A stretch of 64,000 nucleotides of DNA from UBA5704 sp035264905 (GTDB taxonomy: Bacteria; Acidobacteriota; Thermoanaerobaculia; Multivoradales; UBA5704): the NCBI GenBank assembly GCA_035264905.1, contig DATFPH010000375.1, positions 1 to 64,000 on the forward strand. The letters run 5' to 3'. The notes below the pieces were generated by a model that had not been told where the DNA came from, did not search any database, and worked only from the letters and a program-made list of their open reading frames with translations. Both the position numbers and the translations under genes were made by a program. Shown here in pieces: positions 37,562 to 46,138 of the stretch (within the stretch, counting starts at the first letter, position 1; every line of letters starts with the position of its first letter).

Positions 37562-38527
37562 ATGGCGAATCCAACAAACTCCGAAGATCCGGGCCGCGAC
37601 CTCGGTTTCGGCTCGGTCGTCGCCGGCCAGAGCCGTCGCCGGCTGCTCAATCCGGACGGCAGCTTCAACGTGGTGCGCGAAGGGCTCTCCCCCATCACCT
37701 CGCTGAGCGTCTACCACACCCTGCTCACCACCACCTGGCCGCGCTTCCTCGGTTTCACTGTGGTCTCGTATCTGCTGGTGAACGCGCTCTTTGCGCTGGG
37801 CTACATGGCCTGTGGGCCGGACGCGCTCGGCGGCCTGCGGTCCGACACACCGCAGGGCCGGTTCACCGAAGAGTTCTTCTTCAGCATCCAGACCTTCGCG
37901 ACGATCGGCTACGGGGTGGTCTACCCCCGGAGCCTCGCCGCCAATCTCCTGGTGACGGTCGAATCTCTCGTCGGCCTCTTGGGGTTCGCATTGGCCACCG
38001 GGCTCCTGTTCGCCCGCTTTGCGCGCCCGACGGCCCGCATCCTGTTCAGCCGGCGAGCGCTCATCGCCCCATATCACGGGATCACCGCCTTCGAGTTCCG
38101 GATCGCCAACGTGCGGAGCAACCAGCTCATCGACGTGGCGGCGCGCGTGCAGCTCAGCCGCCTGCGGTCCGACGGCCGGCGCGATTTCATTCCGCTGCCC
38201 CTGGAGAGGAATCAGGTGGTGTTCTTCCCTCTCTCCTGGACCATCGTCCATCCGATCGACGAAACCAGCCCCCTCTGGGGAATGACCGAGAATGATCTCC
38301 TGGCGCAGGACGTGGAGCTCCTGATCCTGATGACGGGGACGGACGAGACCTTCGCGCAGGTGGTCCACACGCGCTCGTCCTACAAAGCCGACGAGGTCGT
38401 CTGGGGAGCCCGCTTCGCAAATCTCTTCAACCCGCCGACGCCGGACGGCGTCCTGAGCATCGACATCGGCAAGCTGCACGACTACGAGCGGGTGGGGCTG
38501 GGGCGGGCGCTGCCGCCGGCGGGGTGA
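37562..38527 (+). CDS. Inward-rectifier-type potassium channel (KirBac-like)
   Basis: 321 residues: two membrane helices around a pore loop with the selectivity filter TIGYGV (IQTFATIGYGVVYP), then a large cytoplasmic beta-rich domain (FEFRIANVRSNQLIDVAARVQL to SYKADEVVWGARF) as in Kir channels. The N-terminus has the amphipathic slide-helix region before TM1 (SVYHTLLTTTWPRFLGFT). It should conduct K+ under cytosolic gating. It stands alone between divergent TM2 and convergent era genes. Confidence 0.92.
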   Translation: MANPTNSEDPGRDLGFGSVVAGQSRRRLLNPDGSFNVVREGLSPITSLSVYHTLLTTTWPRFLGFTVVSYLLVNALFALGYMACGPDALGGLRSDTPQGRFTEEFFFSIQTFATIGYGVVYPRSLAANLLVTVESLVGLLGFALATGLLFARFARPTARILFSRRALIAPYHGITAFEFRIANVRSNQLIDVAARVQLSRLRSDGRRDFIPLPLERNQVVFFPLSWTIVHPIDETSPLWGMTENDLLAQDVELLILMTGTDETFAQVVHTRSSYKADEVVWGARFANLFNPPTPDGVLSIDIGKLHDYERVGLGRALPPAG

Positions 38528-38530
38528 GGC

Positions 38531-39466
38531 CTACTCCAAGTCCCCCAGATCCACGTCCCTGTCCAGGCTCGCCAGGACGGCGCGGTCTTCTCTCCAGTCG
38601 GGCTCGACCTGGACGAAGAGCTCCAGGTAGACCTTGCGGCCGAGGTACTCCTCCAGGTCGATGCGGGCCGCGGTGCCGATGCTCTTGATCATCTGGCCCT
38701 GGTGGCCGACGACGATCTTCTTCTGGCCGGGGCGCTCCACCAGGATCGTGGCGTAGATCCGGGTCAGGGGGCGCTCTTCTTCGTCTTCCCAGCGCTCGAT
38801 CTTCACCGCGGTCGAAAACGGCAGCTCGTCGCTGGTCAGCTCCAGGACCTTCTCGCGGATGCGCTCGCCGACCAGGAAGCGCTCCGGATGGATGGTCAAC
38901 AGCTCGGGGTCGAAGAGCGGCTCCCCTTCCGGCAACCTCTCCCAGAGGATCTCCAACAGCCGGTCCGCGCCATCCCCGGTCTTGGCGCTGAGCGGCACGA
39001 TCTCCGCGAAGAGGCCCGTCTTGGCGTAGCGGTCGATCACCGGCAGCAGGGCCTTCTTGTCGCGCAGCAGGTCGACCTTGTTGAGGACGAGCACGCGGGG
39101 CTCCCTCGCTTTGCCGATCACCTCCAGCATGTAGGCGTCGCCGGCGCCGGGCTTCTGCGAGACGTCCACCAGGAGACAGACCACGTCCGCGTCGTTCAGC
39201 GCGTCCATGGCATAACGGACCATCTGCCGATTCAGGCGATGCAGCGGCTTGTGCACCCCCGGCGTGTCGTAGAAGACCATCTGGCCCCGCTCGTTGGAGA
39301 GGATCCCCACGATGCGGTGGCGGGTCGTCTGCGGCTTGTTCGAGACGATGGCGACCTTCTCTTCCAGGAGATGGTTCATCAGGGTCGACTTGCCGGCGTT
39401 GGGCCGGCCGACCAGCGCGACGGTCCCCGACTTCTTTCCGGGGCCGGTGTTCTCCTGGCTCTCCAT
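38531..39466 (-). CDS. era: GTPase Era
   Basis: 311 residues. The GTPase domain has G1 GRPNAGKST, G3 DTPG, G4 NKVD and G5 SAKTG; a C-terminal KH domain (GQKKIVVGHQGQMIKSIGT) binds the 3' end of 16S rRNA during 30S maturation. The ATG overlaps the corC stop (TGATG). It is last in a core cluster with phoH, pgpH, ybeY and corC on the same strand, a widely conserved order. Confidence 0.96.
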   Translation of the reverse strand: MESQENTGPGKKSGTVALVGRPNAGKSTLMNHLLEEKVAIVSNKPQTTRHRIVGILSNERGQMVFYDTPGVHKPLHRLNRQMVRYAMDALNDADVVCLLVDVSQKPGAGDAYMLEVIGKAREPRVLVLNKVDLLRDKKALLPVIDRYAKTGLFAEIVPLSAKTGDGADRLLEILWERLPEGEPLFDPELLTIHPERFLVGERIREKVLELTSDELPFSTAVKIERWEDEEERPLTRIYATILVERPGQKKIVVGHQGQMIKSIGTAARIDLEEYLGRKVYLELFVQVEPDWREDRAVLASLDRDVDLGDLE

Positions 39467-40746
39467 CAGGACTCGGTCTCCTCCTCGTCCTCGGCGGATT
39501 CCGGCGACCGCTCGACCCGCACGGTCTGGATGCGGCGGTCGGCGACCGCTTCGACCGTGAAGCGGAGACCGAAGCGGTCCACCGTCTCGCCGACCTGCGG
39601 CACGTGCCCCAGATAGGTGTAGATCAGACCGGCCACGGTCTCGTACTCCGGGTTCTCGACCTCCACCGCGAAGAGCTCGTCGAGGAGCTCGATGTGGGCG
39701 CGGCCGTCGAGGCGCCAGACGCCCTCTGCCACCGGCTCGAGCTCGGCGACGAGCGCTTCGTGCTCGTCCATGATCTCGCCCACGATCTCCTCGATCAGGT
39801 CCTCGACGGTCACCAGGCCGGCGGTGCCGCCGTACTCGTCCACCACGATGGCCACCTGCTGGAAGCGTGCCTGGAGCTCCTTCAAAAGCTCGCCGAGCGC
39901 CTTGGTCTCCGGGATGAAGAGCGGCGGTTTGATCAGCTCCCGTACCGGCGGGGGCTCGGGCATGCGGATCGTCCGCAGGACGTCGCGGATGTGCAGGATG
40001 CCCAGCACATGGTCGATCGAGTCCTCGTAGAGCGGGATGCGCGAGTGCCCGGATTCGACGAACCGCTCGGCCAGCGTCTCCAGGCTCGCCTCGACCGGCG
40101 CGCAGACCATGTCGATGCGCGGCGTCATGACGCTGCGCACCTGCGTGTCGCGGAAGTCGACGATGCTCCAGAGCCACTCCCCCTGCTCCGGCTCCAGGAT
40201 GCCCTCGCGCGTGCCCACGTCGATGAAGGCCTCGATCTCCTCGTCCGTGGCCTCCTCCTCGTTCTCGTCCCGCTCCAGGTGCGACGAGGGGACGAGAGGA
40301 GCCAGCAGCGTCACCAGAGGAGCTAGGACGAACAGCGCCGCCCGGTACAGGAGGGTCAGGACGCGCAGCGCGCGCTCCGGGTCGCGCGCCAGCAGGGCGC
40401 GGTTGCTCGCCTCGACGAAGGCCACGAGCACGGCTACTAGGCCGAACGCCCAGAGGAACGGGAATCGCCGGTTCCACACCTGCAGGAGCTGGGCGAGCGT
40501 CAGCACGAGGACGATCGGGATGAGCCGCGAAAGAAGCGAGAGCAGGAAGCGGAAGACGCCGAAGCGCACCGGCGCGTCGTAGAGGCGGCGCAGGCCTCCC
40601 CCCGCCTCCTCGGCCCACTGGCGCAGGCGGATCGGCCCGCTGCGCTCGAGCAGAGCCGAGAGCACCGGGACGAGAATCCCGAGCGGCACCAAAAGGACCA
40701 GAATCCAGAGCAGCGCCGGGGTCGGCAGGAACGTCCCGTCAGACAC
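39466..40746 (-). CDS. CorC/HlyC-type CBS-domain membrane protein
   Basis: 426 residues with an N-terminal domain of about four hydrophobic helices (DUF21/CNNM-like), a pair of CBS domains (VRSVMTPRIDMVCAP, LGILHIRDVL, FQQVAIVVDEYGGTAGLVTVEDLIEEIVGEI) and a C-terminal CorC_HlyC domain. Such proteins take part in Mg2+/Co2+ homeostasis. The GTG at 40746 overlaps the ybeY end by eight bases and has a GGAGG site; it also overlaps era downstream. Confidence 0.9.
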   Translation of the reverse strand: MSDGTFLPTPALLWILVLLVPLGILVPVLSALLERSGPIRLRQWAEEAGGGLRRLYDAPVRFGVFRFLLSLLSRLIPIVLVLTLAQLLQVWNRRFPFLWAFGLVAVLVAFVEASNRALLARDPERALRVLTLLYRAALFVLAPLVTLLAPLVPSSHLERDENEEEATDEEIEAFIDVGTREGILEPEQGEWLWSIVDFRDTQVRSVMTPRIDMVCAPVEASLETLAERFVESGHSRIPLYEDSIDHVLGILHIRDVLRTIRMPEPPPVRELIKPPLFIPETKALGELLKELQARFQQVAIVVDEYGGTAGLVTVEDLIEEIVGEIMDEHEALVAELEPVAEGVWRLDGRAHIELLDELFAVEVENPEYETVAGLIYTYLGHVPQVGETVDRFGLRFTVEAVADRRIQTVRVERSPESAEDEEETES

Positions 40747-41206
40747 GCAGTCCTCCGCTCTCGTCCTCGTCACGGATCCACCGCTTGCGCAGCCGGCGCT
40801 CCAGGCGCTCCATCTCGCCCTGATCGGTCTCGTGGTCATAGCCGAGGCAGTGCAGGACCCCATGGAGGAGCAGGACCTTGAGCTCCCGCTCCACAGGGTG
40901 CCCCGCGGACCCGGCCTGGCGGCGCGCGGTCGGCAGCGAGATCAGGATGTCCCCCAGATGCCCCTCCTCGCCCGGAAAGGAGAGGACGTCGGTCGTCTTG
41001 TCCAGGCCGCGGAACTGGCGGTTCGTGCGCCGCATCTCGCGGTCGCCGCAGAAGCGGATCCCCAGGCTCCGCGCTGGCGGCGCGAGCTCGTCCATCAGCC
41101 GCTCCAACCAGGGGCGCAGCCGCCGGGCCTGCGCTTCCGGGTAGCGGTTGGGGTTCTGGAGGACGATCTCTCGATCGGTGCCGTCGGTCGGTTCGGGGTT
41201 TTTCAT
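40739..41206 (-). CDS. ybeY: Endoribonuclease YbeY
   Basis: 155 residues, normal for YbeY, a zinc-dependent RNase in 16S rRNA 3' maturation and ribosome quality control. The metal site HGVLHCLGYDHETD (H-x3-H-x5-H) is intact near residues 118-128, and RxTNRQFRGLDKTTDVLSFP-like sequence precedes it. The ATG at 41206 was chosen over an upstream in-frame ATG that lies inside the next gene. It is located between pgpH and corC. Confidence 0.95.
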   Translation of the reverse strand: MKNPEPTDGTDREIVLQNPNRYPEAQARRLRPWLERLMDELAPPARSLGIRFCGDREMRRTNRQFRGLDKTTDVLSFPGEEGHLGDILISLPTARRQAGSAGHPVERELKVLLLHGVLHCLGYDHETDQGEMERLERRLRKRWIRDEDESGGLRV

Positions 41207-41216
41207 CCGGAACGGG

Positions 41217-43616
41217 TCAAGAGGCTCGGGCGGCGTCGGCCACGGGCCGCTTCTCGCGTTTCGGGCCGGCGTTGAAGTCAAAGCCCGGATAGTCTACCCG
41301 CTGGTGGAAGATGTTGGCGAGCACCCGCAGGAACGCCTCGGAAACGTTGCGGATGTCCGACAGGGTCAGATCGGTCTGGTCGAGCTGCCCGTCGTTCAGG
41401 CAGTCGTCGACGATGGTGCGGATGAGACTCCGGATCTTCACCGGGGTCGGCTCGGTCAGCGTGCGGCTCGCCGCCTCGACCGCGTCGGCGAGCATGAGCA
41501 CCCCCATCACCTTGTTCTGGGGCTTGGGTCCCGGATAGCGGAACTTCTCCTCCGAGATCTCTCCGGACGCGGGATCCCGCTGCTCCAGGGCCTTGTTGTA
41601 GAAGTACTTGATCAGCCGGTTGCCGTGGTGCTGCTGGACGGCGTCGCGGACAACCCGCGGCAGGCCATGGTCGCGGGCGAGCTCCAGCCCGTCCTTCACG
41701 TGGTTTTGCAGGATCAGCACGCTCATCGAAGGGACGAGCTTGTCGTGCCGGTTCTGCCCCGGACGCTGGTTCTCGATGAAATAGTCGGGGCGGAGCATCT
41801 TGCCCACGTCGTGGTAGAGCCCGCAGGTATAGGCGAGGACCGGATCGGCCCCGATCGCCTCGCTCCCCTCCTTGCTCAGGTTCGCCACCATCAGGGAATG
41901 CTGGAAGGTCCCGGGCGCCTTGAACGCCAGCTCGCGCAGCAGCGGAAGGTTCGTGTTCGACAGCTCGAGGAGCTTGATGTCGGTGGTGACGCCGAGCATC
42001 GACTCCAGGATGGGCACGGCGAAGCTCGCCGCTGCGGCCGCCAGGAGCCCGCCGGCGAAGGCGCAGAGCAGGTCGAAGCCGAGCTGCATCCAGCCGCGCT
42101 CGGCCGGGCTCGCCAGAGAGGCGAAGATGAGCGCCAGGACGACGTTGATCAGCCCGACCACCGCGCCGACGCGGGCCATGACCAGACGCTGCCGGAACTG
42201 ATAGCGGTCGAGGGCATAGATCGCGGCGAGCGAGCCCCCGAAGCCGTAGAAGACGACCCAGAGGGCGTCGCCGTCCACCACCAGCCGGCTCGACAGAATC
42301 GCGAACAGCACCGACAGGAGCAGGGCGGCATTGCGCCCCAGCAGAAGGACGACCAGCAGGGCCAAGGTGGCGAACGGGATCGCATAGTCCCAGCTCCGCG
42401 CCGCGTTCAACGGCGGTCCCTCGAAGACGCCGGAGAGCGCTCCCGCCACCAGGAAGCAGAACTTGGCGCCGAGGAGCGAGAGCAGGAGGAGCAGCAGCCC
42501 CTCGCCGAACAGGCGCCGCGGACCGTGGTCAGCCACCCGCTCGCGCTGCAGCCCCAGCCAGACCACGACGGCTGCCAGACAGAGCAGGAAAAGGGTCCCA
42601 GCCAGCGGCGGCAGCTGCAGGCTGAGCTTCCGCTCGCCGCGCATCTGGGCGATCGCCTTGGCATCGCCCTCGTCGATGACGTCCCCTTTGCGGACGATGA
42701 TCTGCCCCTTGCGGACCTGGTTGAACACCTGGCCGGCGCCGGCTGCCGCGGCATCCTGCCGGGCCAGCGTCTCACTGCGGTTGGGCAGGAGGTTGACCGG
42801 CAGATTGGCGAGCAGGAAGTCGACCAGGATGCGCCGCTCTCCCGCCGTGAAGCTCCCCCAATCCCGCACCTCCGCCTCGAACATCTCACGGACCTCGTCC
42901 GGGTAGCCGAGCGGGCCGAAGAGGTCGAGCTGGACCTGCTCGGAGCCGGCGGTCAGGTTGCGCAGGAGGATGCCGCGCAGGCGGTTCTGCAGGAGCATCG
43001 TCTTGTCGCTCACCACGCCGCGGCGCAGCGCCTGGACGAGGACGCCACGGATGCGGTCCTCGAGCTCGGGCGAGAACCGCCGGCGGACCAGAATCCCGAT
43101 CTCCTCCTGGGTGAGGCGCAGCCCGTCCGGCACGGCGGGCCGGTCGAGGATCTGCCGGATCACCGCCTCGCGGGCCGCTTCGGTCTCTCCAGCCGTCTCG
43201 CGGGCGAGCAGCCGCCGCCCGCGGTTGAACAGGTCGTGCACCTGGGCCTCGCGGACATTGGCCACCTCGAAGTCGAGGTCGTAGACCGGCAGGACGGCCT
43301 CCCGCTTCTCCGCCTGCTTGAGCCGCGTCGCCTCCTCGTCGAGCAGGAGGAGGTCGCGGGTCGCCACGAAGTCGCGGTCGGCGATGGTGTTGGGCAGGGC
43401 GCGCCGGGCGAAGAACAGGGAGCCCGGCATCAGCGCCCAGGTGCCGAAGGTCAGGAACAGCACCACCCACAAGGCCGGGGTCTCCAGCGACCGCCGCCAG
43501 AGGTCGACCGCGCGCACACGCTTGCGCAGATTGATCGTGCCGGTGCTGATCAGCTCGAGGCGCGACGAGCGGGCCTTCGTAGAGGCCGTGGATGGGGGTG
43601 GGGGTTCTTGCGCCAT
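41217..43616 (-). CDS. 7TM-HD family phosphohydrolase (PgpH-like)
   Basis: 799 residues: a first helix, an extracytoplasmic 7TMR-HDED domain (about residues 80-340), seven membrane helices (about 340-530) and a C-terminal HD domain with TFQHSLMVANLSKEG and CGLYHDVGKMLRPDYF. This is the PgpH class that hydrolyses cyclic di-AMP in several bacteria, here next to phoH, ybeY and era as usual. Substrate specificity is inferred from family membership. Confidence 0.92.
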   Translation of the reverse strand: MAQEPPPPSTASTKARSSRLELISTGTINLRKRVRAVDLWRRSLETPALWVVLFLTFGTWALMPGSLFFARRALPNTIADRDFVATRDLLLLDEEATRLKQAEKREAVLPVYDLDFEVANVREAQVHDLFNRGRRLLARETAGETEAAREAVIRQILDRPAVPDGLRLTQEEIGILVRRRFSPELEDRIRGVLVQALRRGVVSDKTMLLQNRLRGILLRNLTAGSEQVQLDLFGPLGYPDEVREMFEAEVRDWGSFTAGERRILVDFLLANLPVNLLPNRSETLARQDAAAAGAGQVFNQVRKGQIIVRKGDVIDEGDAKAIAQMRGERKLSLQLPPLAGTLFLLCLAAVVVWLGLQRERVADHGPRRLFGEGLLLLLLSLLGAKFCFLVAGALSGVFEGPPLNAARSWDYAIPFATLALLVVLLLGRNAALLLSVLFAILSSRLVVDGDALWVVFYGFGGSLAAIYALDRYQFRQRLVMARVGAVVGLINVVLALIFASLASPAERGWMQLGFDLLCAFAGGLLAAAAASFAVPILESMLGVTTDIKLLELSNTNLPLLRELAFKAPGTFQHSLMVANLSKEGSEAIGADPVLAYTCGLYHDVGKMLRPDYFIENQRPGQNRHDKLVPSMSVLILQNHVKDGLELARDHGLPRVVRDAVQQHHGNRLIKYFYNKALEQRDPASGEISEEKFRYPGPKPQNKVMGVLMLADAVEAASRTLTEPTPVKIRSLIRTIVDDCLNDGQLDQTDLTLSDIRNVSEAFLRVLANIFHQRVDYPGFDFNAGPKREKRPVADAARAS

Positions 43617-43650
43617 GGTGGATCTCGCGCCGCCGGCCGGCGCGCGAGGG

Positions 43651-44655
43651 CTACGAGAGGGAAGCCCCCGCGTCGCCGGTGCGCGCCTTGGCCGCGTCTT
43701 CGCGCTCGCGTTTCACCCGGTCGTGCCGGTCATAGGCCGTGACGATCTTCTGGACCAGGGCATGGCGGACCACGTCGCTCTGGTCGAACGTGAAGAACTT
43801 GATCCCCTCGACGTCGCTGAGCACTTCCTGGGCCTCGCGCAGACCGGAGAGCTTCCCCTGCGGCAGGTCGACCTGGGTGACGTCGCCGTTGATCACCGCC
43901 TTGGAGTTGAAGCCGACGCGCGTCAGGACCATCTTCATCTGCTCGGTGGTCGTGTTCTGCGCCTCGTCCACGATGATGAAGCTGTCGTTCAGGGTGCGCC
44001 CGCGCATGAACGCGATCGGCGCCACCTCGATGATCCCCCGCTCCATCATGCGCCCGACCTTCTCATAGCCGATGATGTCGTGCAGCGCATCGTGCAGGGG
44101 ACGCAGATACGGGTTCACCTTCTCGGCCAGATCGCCGGGAAGGAAGCCGAGCTTCTCGCCGGCCTCCACCGCCGGGCGGGCCAGGATGATGCGCTTGACC
44201 CGCTTCTCGAGGAGCGCCGCCGCGGCCATGGCCACCGCCAGGTAGGTCTTGCCGGTGCCCGCCGGGCCGATGGTGATGACGATGTCGTAGTCGATCATCG
44301 CCTTCAAGTAGAGCTGCTGCTTGAAGCTGCGGGGCGCCACCAGGCGGCGCACGGCCGCCAGGAGACCCTCCGGCAGGAAGAAGTCGACCAGCGAGGTCCC
44401 GGGGGATTCGGAGGCTACGCGGATGGCGGTCGGCACGTCACCGGGGCGGAGCTTGTACCCTTTCTCGGAGACGCTGTTCAGCTCGTGGAGCAGGCGCTCC
44501 ACGGCCTGCACCCGTTCGGGGTCGCCGTGGATGCTCAGCTCGGTGCCGCGGGCGGTCACGGTCACGTCGAAGGTGCGCTCGATCCGCCGAAGGTTCTCGT
44601 CATGAGTGCCGAAGAGGGTGTCGAGCCCCTCCTCGGCGAGAGTCACTTGCGTCAT
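43651..44655 (-). CDS. phoH: PhoH-like ATPase
   Basis: 334 residues: a KH-like N-terminal domain, then a PhoH ATPase with Walker A IGPAGTGKTYLAVA and Walker B FIIVDEAQNTT, with GFLPGDLAEKVNPYLRPL between. PhoH/YbeZ proteins work with YbeY in RNA handling, matching the cluster. The ATG at 44655 gives the usual N-terminus TQVTLAEEGLDTLFG. It is the first gene of the phoH-pgpH-ybeY-corC-era series. Confidence 0.95.
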   Translation of the reverse strand: MTQVTLAEEGLDTLFGTHDENLRRIERTFDVTVTARGTELSIHGDPERVQAVERLLHELNSVSEKGYKLRPGDVPTAIRVASESPGTSLVDFFLPEGLLAAVRRLVAPRSFKQQLYLKAMIDYDIVITIGPAGTGKTYLAVAMAAAALLEKRVKRIILARPAVEAGEKLGFLPGDLAEKVNPYLRPLHDALHDIIGYEKVGRMMERGIIEVAPIAFMRGRTLNDSFIIVDEAQNTTTEQMKMVLTRVGFNSKAVINGDVTQVDLPQGKLSGLREAQEVLSDVEGIKFFTFDQSDVVRHALVQKIVTAYDRHDRVKREREDAAKARTGDAGASLS

Positions 44656-44734
44656 CTTGAAAACAATCTCTTCCGTGGAGGAGCGGACGGCCTCCGTCCC
44701 TGGCGGCCGTCCGGAAGCCCCAAGTGTAGCACCC

Positions 44735-45592
44735 CTACTTCTTCGCGTAGTCGTAGAACCCGCGGCCGCTCTTTTTGCCGAGCCGGCCCGCCTGCACCAT
44801 CTGCTTGAGGAGCGGCGGCGGCGCGAAGCGCTTCTCGCGGTACTCCTCGAACATGATGTTGGCGATGTAATAGGTCGTGTCGAGCCCGACGAAGTCGAGC
44901 AGGGTGAACGGCCCCATGGGATAGCCGCAGCCGAGCTGCATCCCCTTGTCGATGTCCTCGACGCTCGCGACCCCCTCCTCCAGCGCCCGGATGGCATCCA
45001 GGAGATAGGGGACCAGCAGCCGGTTGACCACGAACCCCGAGTTGTCGCGGCAGGCGATGGGCTCCTTGCCCACGGAGCGCGCGAGCTCGAACGCCGTCTC
45101 ATAGGCCGCGTCCGAGGTCAGCAGCGTGCGCACGACCTCGACCAGCTTCATCACCGGCACGGGGTTGAAGAAATGGAGGCCGACGAACTGATCCGGCCGC
45201 CGGGTGAACATGGCCATCTGGGTGATGGTCAGGGACGAGGTGTTGCTGGCGAACAGGGCGTCCTTCTTGACCACCTCGTCCAGAGCGGTGAAGGTCTTCC
45301 GCTTCTCGTCGATGTTCTCGATGATGGCCTCGATCACGATGTCGCAGTCGGCCAGGGCATCCAGCCCCACGGCGCCGGAGAGCCGGCTGACGGCCGCGTC
45401 GCGGTCCTCGGCGCTCATCTTGCCCTTGTCCACCGCCTTGCCCAGCGAGCCGTGGATCTTCTGGATCCCCTTCTCCACGACCTCCTCGCTCACCTCGCGC
45501 ACCACCGTCTCGTACCCGGCGCGGGCCGAGATCTCGGCGATTCCTGACCCCATCAGGCCGCAGCCGAGCACACCCACCTTGCGAATCTGCAT
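44735..45592 (-). CDS. 3-hydroxyacyl-CoA (3-hydroxybutyryl-CoA) dehydrogenase
   Basis: 285 residues. The NAD-binding fold begins VGVLGCGLMGSGIAEISARAGY; the catalytic region has FASNTSSLTITQMA and GLHFFNPVPVMKLVEVV, and the C-terminal domain ends PLLKQMVQAGRLGKKSGRGFYDY. The length is that of single-function Hbd enzymes, which reduce acetoacetyl-CoA or oxidise 3-hydroxybutyryl-CoA. No other fatty-acid genes are nearby, so the pathway is not defined here. Confidence 0.94.
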   Translation of the reverse strand: MQIRKVGVLGCGLMGSGIAEISARAGYETVVREVSEEVVEKGIQKIHGSLGKAVDKGKMSAEDRDAAVSRLSGAVGLDALADCDIVIEAIIENIDEKRKTFTALDEVVKKDALFASNTSSLTITQMAMFTRRPDQFVGLHFFNPVPVMKLVEVVRTLLTSDAAYETAFELARSVGKEPIACRDNSGFVVNRLLVPYLLDAIRALEEGVASVEDIDKGMQLGCGYPMGPFTLLDFVGLDTTYYIANIMFEEYREKRFAPPPLLKQMVQAGRLGKKSGRGFYDYAKK

Positions 45593-45609
45593 CGAACCCT
45601 CCTCGATCC

Positions 45610-46053
45610 TTATTTAGATGCTGACGATGTCGTTGTGTCCACGATTTCCCGCCCGCCCGCCTCCCCTGCGGCGCGCGCGAGCCGCAGCTCCCGGGCTCCG
45701 GGCACCGGAAAGGGGAGCCGCTCCGCCCATTCCACCACTTTGACCCCCGGTCCGGCCAGCAGCTCGTCGAGCCCCAGAGCCCCGACCTGCTCCGGATCGA
45801 GCCGGTAGAGGTCGACATGGATCAGAGACCCGCGGCTCCCCCGATGCTCCCGGATCAGATTGAACGTCGGAGACTGGACCTCCCCCGGGTCGATCCCCAA
45901 CCCCTGGGCCACCCCCTGCGCCAGAACGGTCTTGCCGCTCCCCAGGTCGCCGGAGAGAAGGAGGACGCCATCCGGCGCCAGCTCCGCCGCCAGCTCCCTT
46001 CCAAGAGCCCGGGTCTCCTCCTCGCTCGCGGTGAGCCGGCGGCTGGCCTTCAT
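45610..46053 (-). CDS. tsaE: tRNA threonylcarbamoyladenosine biosynthesis ATPase TsaE
   Basis: 147 residues, normal for TsaE, the ATPase that resets the TsaBD complex in t6A37 synthesis. Walker A LSGDLGSGKTVLA, SPTFNLIREH, HVDLYRLDPEQV and VVEWAERL are all present. The ATG at 46053 lies downstream of the nnr 3' hairpin. Confidence 0.94.
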   Translation of the reverse strand: MKASRRLTASEEETRALGRELAAELAPDGVLLLSGDLGSGKTVLAQGVAQGLGIDPGEVQSPTFNLIREHRGSRGSLIHVDLYRLDPEQVGALGLDELLAGPGVKVVEWAERLPFPVPGARELRLARAAGEAGGREIVDTTTSSASK

Positions 46054-46090
46054 CGAGGGCAGAGCTTATCCCAGGGGGCAGCTCCAACAG

Positions 46091-46138
46091 GCGGAATCCG
46101 ACGGATCAGACCGATCCGGCCGATCCGTCGGATTCCGC
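46091..46138. repeat. Perfect 17-base inverted repeat across the nnr stop codon
   Basis: GCGGAATCCGACGGATC (46091-46107) and its exact complement (46122-46138) flank a 14-base loop. The 3' half is coding: the last residues of Nnr (ESDGSAGSV) are encoded by the hairpin. It may act as a terminator or mRNA-end stabiliser between nnr and tsaE. Confidence 0.75.

Noticed and set aside
41148..43742. Long plus-strand open frame opposite the 7TM-HD gene
   Set aside because: Antisense shadow; the minus-strand gene has clear membrane helices and HD motifs.
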